This document shows positions 1-12,000 of a DNA stretch of 64,000 nucleotides, one piece after another (position 1 is the first letter of the stretch; each line of letters starts with the position of its first letter). The notes beneath the pieces were generated by a model that worked only from the letters and a program-made list of their open reading frames with translations, had not been told where the DNA came from and made no database searches. Source of the DNA: Larus michahellis (Eukaryota; Chordata; Aves; Charadriiformes; Laridae); NCBI RefSeq assembly GCF_964199755.1, contig NC_133907.1:8511860-8575859 (forward strand), given 5' to 3'. The position numbers were made by a program, and so were the translations under genes.

Positions 1-340
1 TTTTCCTCCCCTGACACTGGGGCACCAAATGGTTTGTACTGCACTCAGCAGGCACTTTTCATTAGAGATCGTGGCATGAAAATGAACTGTATTTGAAAAC
101 CATTTAGTAGCAAAAGTTCTGGTATTGAATAGGCTGCGTATAAACCTTCCCTTAGCTAGGAAGCGGCTTCCCGGGTGCCTGCGCACACCCTAGCACACAT
201 TTACACGTGCGTGCTGAAATAAGGGGGGGTCTTTATGTTCAGGCGGCGCTGCTGCATCTGAGAGTCCACGTGCTCAGGTTCCTGGAGCAAAGAGTGTATG
301 TTGGTATCAGTTTTCTGTGGGGTTGGTTTTTTGGGGGTTG

Positions 341-342
341 GT

Positions 343-374
<32 letters not shown>
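341..374. repeat. (TTTTG)n simple repeat
   Basis: Five to six units of a TTTTG pentamer ending in a T-run. Confidence 0.85.
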
Positions 375-377
<3 letters not shown>

Positions 378-1657
378 ATATCTCTATCTGATTTCAAATG
401 GCTCAAAAAAATATTTATTTTGGCGTATCTATGCTGCTTTAAATTTGTGATTTCAAATGTTTCCAAAAGTTTTCCCGCACACACAAATTAAGCCAAAACT
501 AAATTCAGATGGCTGAAAACTAGCATTTGAATTGGTAATTAAGGCTTTATTCAGGAATGCTTGTAAACATCCGCTCAAACTATATTTTTCCATACTAGCC
601 AAAATTCAGGCTTACAGCACCTAAAAATGTGACTTGGTTTTCAAAGACACCAAATGCTTAGAATCCTCATTGAACTCATAAAAATATAAATGCACAGCAT
701 TGGGTTAGAGCCACCTTTGGAAATGACGCTCGTAAGTTTGCAATGCTTTGTCCAAAATGTAACACTGTAAAATGAGTAAAAAAATTACAACAGATAAGCA
801 AAGGAATGAACATAATTTGTTCAACTCATTTTATTTATTTATTTTTATCCTGAGGGGTAAATAGTATTTCTCTTGCTCACTCCGTAGAGGAGTCAGTTCT
901 AGGTTTAGCAGATCATTTTATGTTTTGCTGTGGGTAGTAAAGTTTACGATAACTAGTAATGAATAGTAATAGTCTGTATTAATTGTTCATAGTTAAGCCC
1001 CGAAAGTGATTATTGAAGCAAAAATAATTTGGTCGAACTGGAACACAGCCATATACTGTACTCTCTCAGTACTAACAGAGCGCTGTCAGCATTCTTCCCA
1101 AGGCAAAACCCTCGCGACGCATCACAAGCTGCTGCAATACGACAATGTTAGACTCTCTTTTATTATTATTATTTTAATCCCTCCTACATATTTCATTGTA
1201 TTTGGCAAAATATCTGTAAAAGAAGTGTTTACTAACCACAAAAAAAAGGTAGTAATAACTGTTATCATCCTCCCCTGATCATCCAGGAGAGACTTTTATC
1301 ACTAACATTATCACTTGTTGCCAAACAAGTACAGAGATGTTAGCCCGGAGGATGAAATAGTTTAATCATGGGGAAACAATTTGCAGTGCACAGATCTCAG
1401 CTGGTTCCCCTTTCATCTGCTCTCAGTTACTAAGCGACTTCTGAAAATCTGTTTTGTAGCTGTAATAAAATTCATTCTATGGTCTCGCACGCACACACCA
1501 AATGGTTTGCCTAATTCAGAAGTGTTACAATCATCTGGAACAAAGAGAGAATTCATAAGTTGGGGGGGGTGGTGTATTTTGGTTTTGTTTTTTTAAATCA
1601 CATAAACATAATGTTTGTCTTCTAAAAAGAAAAAAAAGGAGGACTTCTTGCTTCTGG

Positions 1658-1687
1658 AAAACAAACAAACAAACAAACAAACAAAAC
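1658..1687. repeat. (AAAC)n simple repeat
   Basis: Seven units of AAAC. Confidence 0.9.
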
Positions 1688-4281
1688 TCCACAACCAAAA
1701 AAATGTTATGGTCAAGTTAGGCAAACTGTTGCAAAGATAAATCAACTTCAAATTTAAAGTGGTATTAAAATCTCAGTATTCAAACTTATAAACTGTCAGA
1801 GTAACACAACATTTTTAGGTCTGTATCTTCACATGCCTTCTGGAGTTTATCGTCCATATTAAATAAATACAGGTTTTAACCTACAGAAATTTTGAATAGT
1901 CAGGTTCCTAGAACTCCAGGAAAGGAAGGAATTTCTGGTATTAGCACAGGTAAAAGCCTCTGTGAAATCTCTTCCTCATCTGAAGTCTGTAGTGCTCTTC
2001 ACAATTATTTTGAGTCTCTATTTTTGTCCTTGTCCTCTCGGAGCAAATCTAGTGCCAAGGCATCTTCTGGGGATAAGGGACAATATATTCTATTCTAACA
2101 TTTGAACTCCAGACCAAAGTTCTTTGTCTGAAGCGTGCCAGTAATTTCCTTGTTTAAGCACCTTGCTGTATTAGTGATAACCCCAGAACATCACCCTGAC
2201 TTCAAATGACCAGAAACTGCTTCTGTTGTATTGGAAGTGAAGCTTCCCTTGGACTTCATGCGCTTGCAGCCCTGAAGTTAGCATAGTTATATCCATTCAG
2301 TGTGCGGTGTTCAACTCTATTTCTCGATTTTCTCATGTGATATTGAGAGAAATATGCCACAGAATTATTTTAATGTCTTTTTTCTTCTGTGTTACATGTC
2401 ACTTAGATCCCAACTTGTAACTCCACAGCTTGTACGTGAACTTCAGGCTTGGTACATGGCTTGCAACCCATGGAGTTTTGCGAAGTACGTTGGAATTGTA
2501 GATAGAAGTGCAGATAAGATGAGGAAATGGAGGATGTGCTCGTGGATTCTGTATCAGCAGGTAGAGTTGGGTTTGGTTTCATTGTTTCTTAATGGTGTTT
2601 ACTGAAAGCCACCGACCCTGATTAGCTGCATTGAAATAGCTGAATTTCTTGGCTCTGATACTCTTGCTCATGTTGAGTAAAACGCCATGTCAGAAGCAAC
2701 CCTGTTGAATTAAAAGCCTTTTTTGCTTCTTTATTTACAGAAAGAGTAAATTGGGATTGTTTATCTTTCTATGTTTTCGGAAAATTTATGAAACCTCTGT
2801 TTGACTGGCTGGTTACCAAACTTAATTCAGGAGATTACAGATATAGGGTCCAGATTTATCTCTAGATTTACAACAGCCATATGATCATATAACCCATATT
2901 ACGTATGTTCTCACTCTCTGTATGGTTATGGTTTTGGCTATTAGAAGCTGACAGGTATATTTATTCAATAACCCTTTTTTCATAGTATGCCCACAATGAA
3001 CAATTGCTTATCGCCTTGTTTTTGCTAGAATATAAACCATTTCAACTTAGTTGTGAGTGTCTATCAACTTCTGATTTGCTGCCTGAGTATGCCTGTTTGT
3101 TAGCCTTTGATTAGACTAGCAATATATTAAAATGTCTCTTGTAATACATCTTAAGAAAGTGCTCTAAAACACTTTTTAAACCCCTGTACATCCAAATATA
3201 AGAAATGGAAATAAATGTCTAATGCTTTTCATATTATCTTATCTCTTCCTCTTGCAAAAAAATTACTTTTGCTGAGTGACAGATAACATCTCTCTCTAAG
3301 CACAAAGCGCTGGGGTTAATTCAAAGCGTTCCTCACTCTTCTCAGCCTCAACTGCTCGTCTGTGTAACGTAGGCCGTTATTGTGGTCATGCAATAACCAA
3401 AAAGAGAAAGTGCTTGGTTCACCCTGAAAAAGGAACTAGTAGAAACCTATCTACAACAAATCACAGATACGGCAGTGCAGGTAGGGCTGATGTGCAAAGG
3501 AAAGCAAAGAGAACCTTCTAATTCTTGCGAGCAAAAGCGAGGAAGTTCAGTTAGGTCAGGATGTCTCTCCATCATTAGCATGTCAGATTGTGTCTATGAG
3601 TTAGATCAGTCCCTGGGAGAGATTTATTGTTTACTGCTTTGCAAAGGAGACATGTCAGATTCAAACGCTCAACTTCCAGCCAGCGAGCAATGGCGTAGAA
3701 GTTAGTCCCGATGTATGGGGTGAGTTAAGCGAGGGCAGAAGGTAAGAGGTTAGCCTGGTGACGGTCAACGGCTGGTTGGTTTCCAAGAGTATTGTTTTCT
3801 CTCAGTTACCACGGTCTGTCTGCCTTTACCCCACACCCCATGCCTCTTGTCTCTTTATACAGTCTACTTACACTTTTGAAATCCTGCAGCGTGAACCTCC
3901 CAGTGTGATGATTTGGACGGTTTACGGCCTGACGCAGGGCAGCTCCAGTCCATGATTCACTCTTGCAGCTGTATTAAACACAAACTGTGGGGTACTGACA
4001 GCTGAGCAAGAAGGTAGAGCCTGGCTACCAGTCTACATGAGCTGCCGTTAAAATCCAGGGTTTGTTCACTGTGGCATGGGAGTCAGTCGGGACAGGTTCT
4101 GTATGGGGCGCAGATGGGATGCGTGAGACAAGGTAGGGGCCTCTTATAGACTTCTGGCAACAATTTGTCCATCAGATATAACATCTCCATGTAGTTTACA
4201 CAGCTCAGTAGACACCATCATTAGTGAAAATCTCACAAATACTAATTTAGACAGGAAGAGCTGTGGAGAGGGTAGTGTGTT

Positions 4282-4412
4282 GGCTGAGGACCTTGAAGGC
4301 CCGTGTTCACGTCCTCCCTCGACTTCCTGGGCAACCTTGAGCAACTTTCCTGCTCTCTCTTTGCCTCAGTTTCACCCTTTATACAGGGAAATGTGCAGAA
4401 TAAAATGTTTCC
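4282..4412 (+). mobile_element. MIR/CORE-SINE-like remnant
   Basis: The order GGGCAACCTTGAGCAACTTTCC, then CTCTTTGCCTCAGTTTCACC, then a TATACAGGGAAATG segment follows the MIR core (gaccttgggcaagt ... ctctgtgcctcagtttcc ... tgtaaaatgggg). Such old SINE copies survive at low number in bird genomes. Strand is + by the CCTCAGTTT orientation. Confidence 0.6.
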
Positions 4413-7400
4413 CAATGTCAGCGTGATGTTGTGACATATCATATTCAGATACTCTGTAATGGGGACCATATAAATTCCATAGTTACTTTATCTGATCCAG
4501 CAGTCATGAGTCTGCCTGTCTGAAAGTTGCTGCTCTTGATAAGAAAACATTCCTGCTCTTGAAATTCCTTTTTTGAGAAAGGAGTGAGGAGGGTCTCAGT
4601 CATGTTCTGCTGAGCAGGTGCCTGCACGGTAGCAGATTAATGGTCACACGCTGTGTCCTGTCCCAGTGCTGGCACTTTGTTGGCTGAGAGTCTCGCTAAA
4701 TGTGCATCGTGGGCCCCGGAGAAGGGGGCAGTTGTTTGGCACCTTCTGCCACCTTTCTGCAATGCTACGGCAGCCCTGGAGCCCAGGCTGTTGTGTCATC
4801 TCTTCAGCAAACGACGCAGGAATTTCAAGTTACTGTTCTCATGGGTTTGCTCTGTTGTATTCTGTTAAACAGCAAAACAATGGAAATGAATTATTATCAT
4901 CCCATTTGAAAGTTAAACTTTTTATGTATTTAAATATGCATAAAAGTTCTTTATTTTACCCACTTATGAATGAAGCCAGTTTGATTAACTTTTATCTATC
5001 TGTAGCAGGTTTGCACGAAGTTTTAGCCTGTTGCAATGCCCTCTGAATATCTTTGTTCATTATGGGGTGACAGCTGACTCTTAACTCTCATATGGTGCTG
5101 TATTATTTATCTTCTGGTGTCAAGCCAGCCAAAAGAACTCCAGAACACACACATATATTACTCCATGTGCAAACAAAAAGGGGTTTCCAGGTTACAAATA
5201 CCAATGGCAACACTGGAAGCGTCTCAGCTAGGCAGACATCATGACGGTGTCCATGCAAATCCTTGGAGAAATGCCATTAGTGCTACTTCTGTGAGCTCAA
5301 AGACTCAGCAGCTCTAATGCTGTCTGTGCACGTGAGCTTCTGATCCCATGGCAGCAGAGTCGGAGAGACTTGTAATTTGTGTGTGTTTGTTACCAAATTC
5401 TCACCTTTCCTCTCTACCTTCTCATTTCATTCCTTCTTCATGCAGTCAGTCCTACAGGGTTAATTTAAATAACGCGTTTATTACTTCAGCAGTTCACAAG
5501 AAACATGACTTGTCTAGTTCTGTTTATAGAGCATGTAATCATTAGAATAAAATAACAACAAAGATCAAAAACAGTTAAATCACCATCTGTATTTAAAACT
5601 GACCTCGAGTCTTTCCTGTAACAGAAATACCACTGTGAACACTTCTGACGCTTTGGGGACCTGTACTACAGTATTTTCCATTTTTAACAATATACATCAT
5701 TATCTTTTGTTATGGTGGTTTTTGCTGTATACATTTATTTATATTTTGTTGCTATGGTAGTTGCTTCTGGTTTTGAAAGGTAGGGATGTATTATCAGTCA
5801 ACTGAAATCAGATTAATTGAGCTCCTTCTGATATAAAGATCTCAAATCAATACAGTGTTCACCTTGTAAAATGCACTTTTGGGGTTTTTTTCATGCCTCC
5901 TGAGATCAGATGCATTAAAATCCACGTGGAACTAACTTTTCTTTCTCTTCTCACCCCCACACTTCCCCATATGTGGTTCTGATTTTCCCCTCAGGGTACC
6001 TATGGGAGGTCTGGAAAACTCTTGGGAGCTTTCAAAGAATGTTAATATGTATAACACTGCATTTTAGTTTTAAATAAAACATGTAAAGATTTTTCTTTTT
6101 GAGGATAAACAAGTAAAGCTGCTAGTTAAAAACTATTTGTAAGAAAAAGTTCCCGCTTGCCATAAAAAAGCTTAATAACATTTAATTGTACTTCATAGCA
6201 TTTGGCACCCACAGTATTAAGCATTTACAGTTCCTTGTAAAATGTCTGGGCAACACTGACTCTTAATTCTCCTGAGTTGGGTTTTTTTTTCCCCCCCTTT
6301 TGAGAAGAAATTTCTACCTAATGGTCCAGTGCAGCATTTGCTATTCAATCCCTAAGCATTTTGTTTGCCTAAGAGCAGAATCTGGTCCCTGGTATCTATG
6401 CTGATCTTTACAAACCTCATCTCTCTGCTGTGATACTTACTGTGAGCGCTGTGATTGCGATCACAACTGGGAGCAGAGCTTTCTGCTATAAGTAATTCTA
6501 CAGATAACAAGAATAAACATTTATAAAATCAAACTCTCCAGCTGAAGCGCGCACACCGGCACAAAGACACAAGCACCTTTGGATAGGTGGCAATTTTGTG
6601 GTGGCAATCAACATGCATTAAGTTATTGGTTATAGCTGCACTCCCTCATTTCACCCCCGCTTGGAAAGTTAGCTAGTCAGTGCTTCAGATAAAGACTGTG
6701 AAATTTGATCACTGGAACTAAAATGGATGGCTTAGCTGCCTAATCTCCTCCATCCCGTTATCATCAGCTCCCAATCCCCTCCCCACACCATCTTCAAAAT
6801 TGGGAAATAGCCCCAGACTTATGGGAATATGCTGCTGAGTTAAAGTAAACAATTCTCCGAGGCTGTGTGGCCTCAACCACGGGCCACAGGTGGACCTGAT
6901 GATGGGACCCGAACAGGGAAAACTAACTTTTAGAGAGATTATAGCACGTTTGTCTGTCGGATCAGCTTGTTAAAATTGGTAACTGATTGTGTTGATAGTA
7001 ACAGTATCTGAAAGTATCTGATAATATATTACTAACTTGTATAATCTGCCTTTATTCCAGCAAATTGCCTCTGAAGACTAAATCCTCGCAGACAAGGTAT
7101 GCCGCTCGCAGTAAGAAGTTGAGCATGTACCAGGAGAATTAGATCTCTGTCATCGATAGATGGCATATAGACAGGATAAGAAGACGTGTTTAAAGCAGGC
7201 CTTTGAATGAACTCCCGCAATGGAGACCAGGGGTTTTTTTGTTTCGGTTTGCTTTTCCCCAAAAGAGACTATTTCTCCACAAGTGCAAATTAAGTTAATT
7301 TTTCTGCGACGTGTTGCAGAATCAGTTATTGCTCCCTTCCCTGGGGATATACAGAGATCCCAGACTTGAGGTGAGGAAGCGATCCCAGCCGTGTTTCCTT

Positions 7401-7621
7401 TGTGCCGGGTTTCTGAATTTCACTGGAAGGGACTGTGTGCTGCACCCCGTAGCCTGGCACACTCATCCTTCTTCCAAAGCAGACTTCCCAGCTTTGCTAA
7501 ATGCTCACAGGCTTAGTATCTTGTCAGTGCATGTGTTTCGTTAATGGAAGTTCCTTTACCAGAATCACTGAACAAGAAGAAAAAATAATATTATTACTGA
7601 CGTTATATGTCCCTTTATAGC

Positions 7622-7680
7622 CGTAGACCTTACTGAGCTTCACAAAAAGGGAAAACACTTATCTCCATTTTCTTGATAGC
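7622..7680 (-). mobile_element. Short ancient SINE/LINE-tail remnant
   Basis: The stretch with GAGCTTCACAAAAAGG and ATCTCCATTTT resembles the copy at 8898-9012 (CAGAGCTTCACAAAGAGG ... CATCTGCATTTTACAG). It appears to be the same amniote family, more diverged and shorter. Confidence 0.4.
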
Positions 7681-8897
7681 AATTGTAATGTACAACTAAA
7701 ATCCTAGCTTAATATGAGGTGTTTATATATGCAGTTTATTATACCACAGGAGCACATAGGTGCACTCATAACATCCCAGATTTCAACTGTATTAGGTGCT
7801 GAAAATAATTCTAGCAAAAAAAGGTGCATTCTTTTCCAAATTGCTACAATTTCTATGTAAGAAAAGATAACAAAGTGGAACAGAAAACAAATAGATTTGG
7901 TTAATAGTCTGAACCTTTAGAAGTTTCAGCAATATATGTTTGTTATTAGGTTTTAACTGGACACCTTATTGGGCATGTTGATAAAGTATCCCCCTCTACA
8001 TTTTGTACTAATGCATTTCCAAAAGATATGAGCTGCTGCTAATTAAGCCAGTTGTGATTACCTGGCGTGTTATAGAGGAATGTTGGTTTTGCCAGTTTGC
8101 CCCTGGTCTGTCAGATCTGGGCTCCTGCCTCTGGCTGGGAGCAACGTCTGCGTTTTGGGCAATAGTGGAAAATCTCCCAGGCAAAGGTGTAGTGTTGTAC
8201 GTGGGACTGGGGACTTGGCTTTAGTCTTCACGATGTGACGGAAGTATCGCCATGAAAGTAAATGATGGTCTATTTTAATCTATTATTATCCTACATTATA
8301 TATTTCTTCTATTTAATTTCAAATCAAATGTCCTCTATCCAAAAAGAGGTATTTCCGACCCTGCACTCCCCATCCCCCTTACACAGCCAAGGACATATTT
8401 AAAACTTAAGGGCAAATGTTCCATAAAACACCGCCCAACCCTTTGCAAATTCCCTGCATAACTCTCACATGCATCCTCTAACTTCAGTCCATCCCTTCTC
8501 CAAAGTTGTAATTTGCCCTCCAGTCCTTTTTTTTTTTTCTCTCTCTTTTTTTACAATCTTTGAGATGGCAATTAGCTCAAGAGATGCACTTAGAGCTTTG
8601 CTTCAATTACAGATCCCTCCATCTCAAGCTGTATGCTCTGCTGTTTTATGCTAATTTAAACGTCCTTTTGCATGAAACATCAGTCTGAATTCTCTAATTG
8701 TTCCCTCCTTATCTGAGATTTGTCTCATGCTTTCCACCCATGGGTGTGGTGAGCTACATCCCACATAGTCCCAAAGGCTAACTCTTTTGCCCAGGCCAAG
8801 GTTTTGTTAAAGAAAATCCCTTGAGGCAGAATCACTAAAGCTAAAGAAAAAAATAGCAGTATTAGTGCTGACCATTAATACAGTCTTTTTCTCTCTG

Positions 8898-9012
8898 TAG
8901 ATCTCACAGAGCTTCACAAAGAGGAGTAAACGTCGTCATCTGCATTTTACAGGTACGTAAACTGAGGCAAAGAGCAGAAAGTTACATCTGATAGATCTGG
9001 ACAAAGACAGAT
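8898..9012 (-). mobile_element. MIR/CORE-SINE-like remnant
   Basis: GAGCTTCACAAAGAGG, GCATTTTACAGG and AAACTGAGGCAAAGAG in this order match the reverse complement of a MIR-type core and tail (cattttacagatgaggaaactgaggcacagag). It resembles the shorter copy 1.3 kb upstream. Confidence 0.6.
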
Positions 9013-12000
9013 CCCATACGGAGCCATAAAGGTTTGGAGTATTTGATGTGTTTGAGGACGTTATGCCCCATTTTTTTTCTTAAATGATGATATAAAAGGG
9101 TGATGTAGCTGAGCTACAAGGGTTATGATTTTCCCGTCTCCTGCACGTCCTTCAGTTTTCTGTGGATTTTGTCTTAAATACATGCAGGCAATAACTTGAA
9201 GTAAATATTACTCCTGCTGTGAGCCTGAACCTTCTGTCCTCAGATTAACTCTACCAATGCTTCCCATCCCAGCCTCCAAAGGTATCCCTTCTTTCTTTCC
9301 ATGAAAAATACTTTGGTGCATAACAGATTTAAGTAGTGTGTTGGGGGGAGAAACATTAGGTTGAGGTACCAGATATGGGGGTACCAAATGCCATCACTGG
9401 AACAAGCAGCACGAGATGCCCTTGAGAATTTCAAGGAAGCAAAGAGTGCCTGTCTTCATGCCAGCAGTCCTGGCTGAAAAATGACACCGATAATGGCTGC
9501 AAGGACACAAAATTGTATATGACACTTTAATTCTTGGTCTTACTCCTCATCCCCCAAATTTCTGCTGCTGTATATTAAGCATCCCCCTTGTGAAGTTAAA
9601 GTAGCTCATAAAAGTGTTAAGTAAAACGTCAAAACTTACATGGGAACTGTTACATTTTCTCTGTGTGGCCATAATGAGGTTATTTATGGTACATGTAGGA
9701 AAGATTAAAGGTTTTCATAATAAAGGAAAGCAAGAGCTCAAGAATTGGGTGCCTCCTAACAGCACTGACTCTCAAGATGGGATAAATCACCCAAGCAACC
9801 ATTAAAACTTCAAGAAGATTGCTTGTAAACCTCCAAGCAATGCCAATAAAGCATATTCCTTGCCATATAGCAGTCCATATGGTGGAGCTCAGCAGTTTTT
9901 CAAAACTGAGGGCTATTCACAATTTAACCCTACAGTCTTTTTCCTTAGAGGGCATAGCGCCAATGAACCACTATCAAATCAATGCAATCTTTAAATGTGG
10001 GAGGGCGGGGAACACGGAGGGCAGACTCAGGAGAAGTTAGCTGACCAGGCGGCGAGCTTCTCAAGAGCCTGGAGATGGGTTGGATTCCTGCGCTTGTAAG
10101 AACTTGGCACCATTTTTCATTATGCTGCTTCTTGGGGGTCTCCCATCATACTGCAATGTTAGAGACATATTTTTATGGGCTCTCAGGAAGTTAGGAAAAT
10201 ATTCCAAGGCCCTTCAAGGTTCTGGTTCATTTGCATTTTAAAAAGTCAAGTCTGCCCGTCCCTTCCACTCTGAAAGGCCAAGGTAGTGAAAACTGCAATA
10301 AATCACAGTGTAAGCTTGCGTGTGGCATAACATCAGCAACTTTATGGGACACAGCCAGAAATCTCTCCTTGAGTTTTACACTGAGTAAAGCCCCAAACCT
10401 GCTATTTTTTTTTTTTTTTAGTTTTTCTTTTTTTTCTTCCCTATTTCTTTTTCAGGAAAACCTAATCTAAATTTAGAGATTTGATCCTACTGGCTCAGGC
10501 CGTTAGGTAAGTACTAAGGAAAGTGAGGCAGGAATTAATATGGGCCGGCACTGGCCTAAGAAAAATTCCCAGAGATGCATCATCTCTGGGCCAAATTCTG
10601 CAAGCCTTACACAGTGGATTTTTCGTTTCTTTCATTCCTTTTTCAAGCTTTACTCAAGAGAAGTCACCGAGTCCGATCTTCATGTTAATTCTTAAGCTTG
10701 ATTTAAGAGAGTAGAGCAAATTTATGAAGAGTCCTAATTCTGCAGACTGCAGGCTCCCCATGGCGACGTTCAGCGAGCTTCTGGGGAGTTCTGGTAACAG
10801 ACTTATTTCCCACAACGACAGCTTGATTCTCACTGTGGGATTTCTAGTGTTATTACATAATAAATAACAATCATTATAACAGAGATAAGGAAAACCTACC
10901 AGTATTCAAATAATTCAGATTTAAGCAAACATTCAGATTTTGGATTTATTTTTTTTTCCCAGTCAATATTATATGAAAATATTTCTGGGAGGGAAAGGAA
11001 AAGTAAATCTAAATCTCTTATAAATACATTAACATTGCTTACTTGTGTAAATCAATTGGACTAGTACATCAGCTGACGTAAATTGTCATTCTGTTAGTTT
11101 TCATAGAGTTATTCTAAAGCTGTGCTGGAGTAATTGTCTTATTCAGTTGAAATCAGCAGGCATCTTTGTCCAACGGCTTTGGTGCATACGTGGACTGGGA
11201 TTTAACAATAGATGGGGGTGGATCCCAAGTGCCCGTCTGTACAAACTAGACTATCGCAGTCGCCAATTCAAACTTCAGGTATCGTAGTGATTGTTACCAT
11301 AGAATACCTGCAGACCTAACTTTAAAAAGGTAATGAGCATTGAAGCCCTGTGGTAAAATCGAGGAAAACCTTAGGTGATTAACACCTCTGGAAATCAGGT
11401 GATAACGTCACAGGCTGGTCAAGCCAGAATCCTGCATCTTCCTGGGAAGGAAAAGAAAGAAATATCAGTGTCCAAACTCTTAGGCCTCAGCACATATTTC
11501 TTTCATAGGCAACTTGGGTACCAGACGGGAGTGCTGGGACCGTATCCGGCCCAGCGATGCTGAAGGCATCCCAAGCAAAGAGAGCCAAGCGGGAGCAGGG
11601 AGGTAGCAAGGCTGGAGGCAGCAATTTCCCGAAACTCCAGCAAATGCTTGAACGTGGTGCTGCTGCCATTGCTTGCGCTCATCTAGGAAATTCTAGTCCA
11701 ACACTTAGCATATAAATGGCGAGAGAGTTTCCTGTCTGGGGACACCAAATTGCGTTTCATGCATAGCCAAAGTGTATTTTCTTTGTCTGTGGGAAGGTCA
11801 AAAGCACTAAAGAGTGAGACCCACAGTCAGACCGAAGCAAGGGAAGTGAATTGGGAACTAATATTAAAAAAATTGTGGCGAATGTGATGCAAGTCCACTG
11901 AAATCTCATTCCTATTTATTTCTGCTCCCTTACTCCTCAGAAACGTGTATGTTGCCAGCACAGTGTCTGCATCTGATTTTATGTTTTTTAAGTGCCCTTC

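Larger units (their letters stand above)
1..4281. other. Intergenic, no gene seen
   Basis: AT-rich non-coding DNA with simple repeats at 341-374 and 1658-1687, a TTTA-rich tract near 830-846 and frequent stops in all frames. No splice-flanked conserved exon is recognised. It is the start of a desert of about 46 kb upstream of SALL4. Confidence 0.7.
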
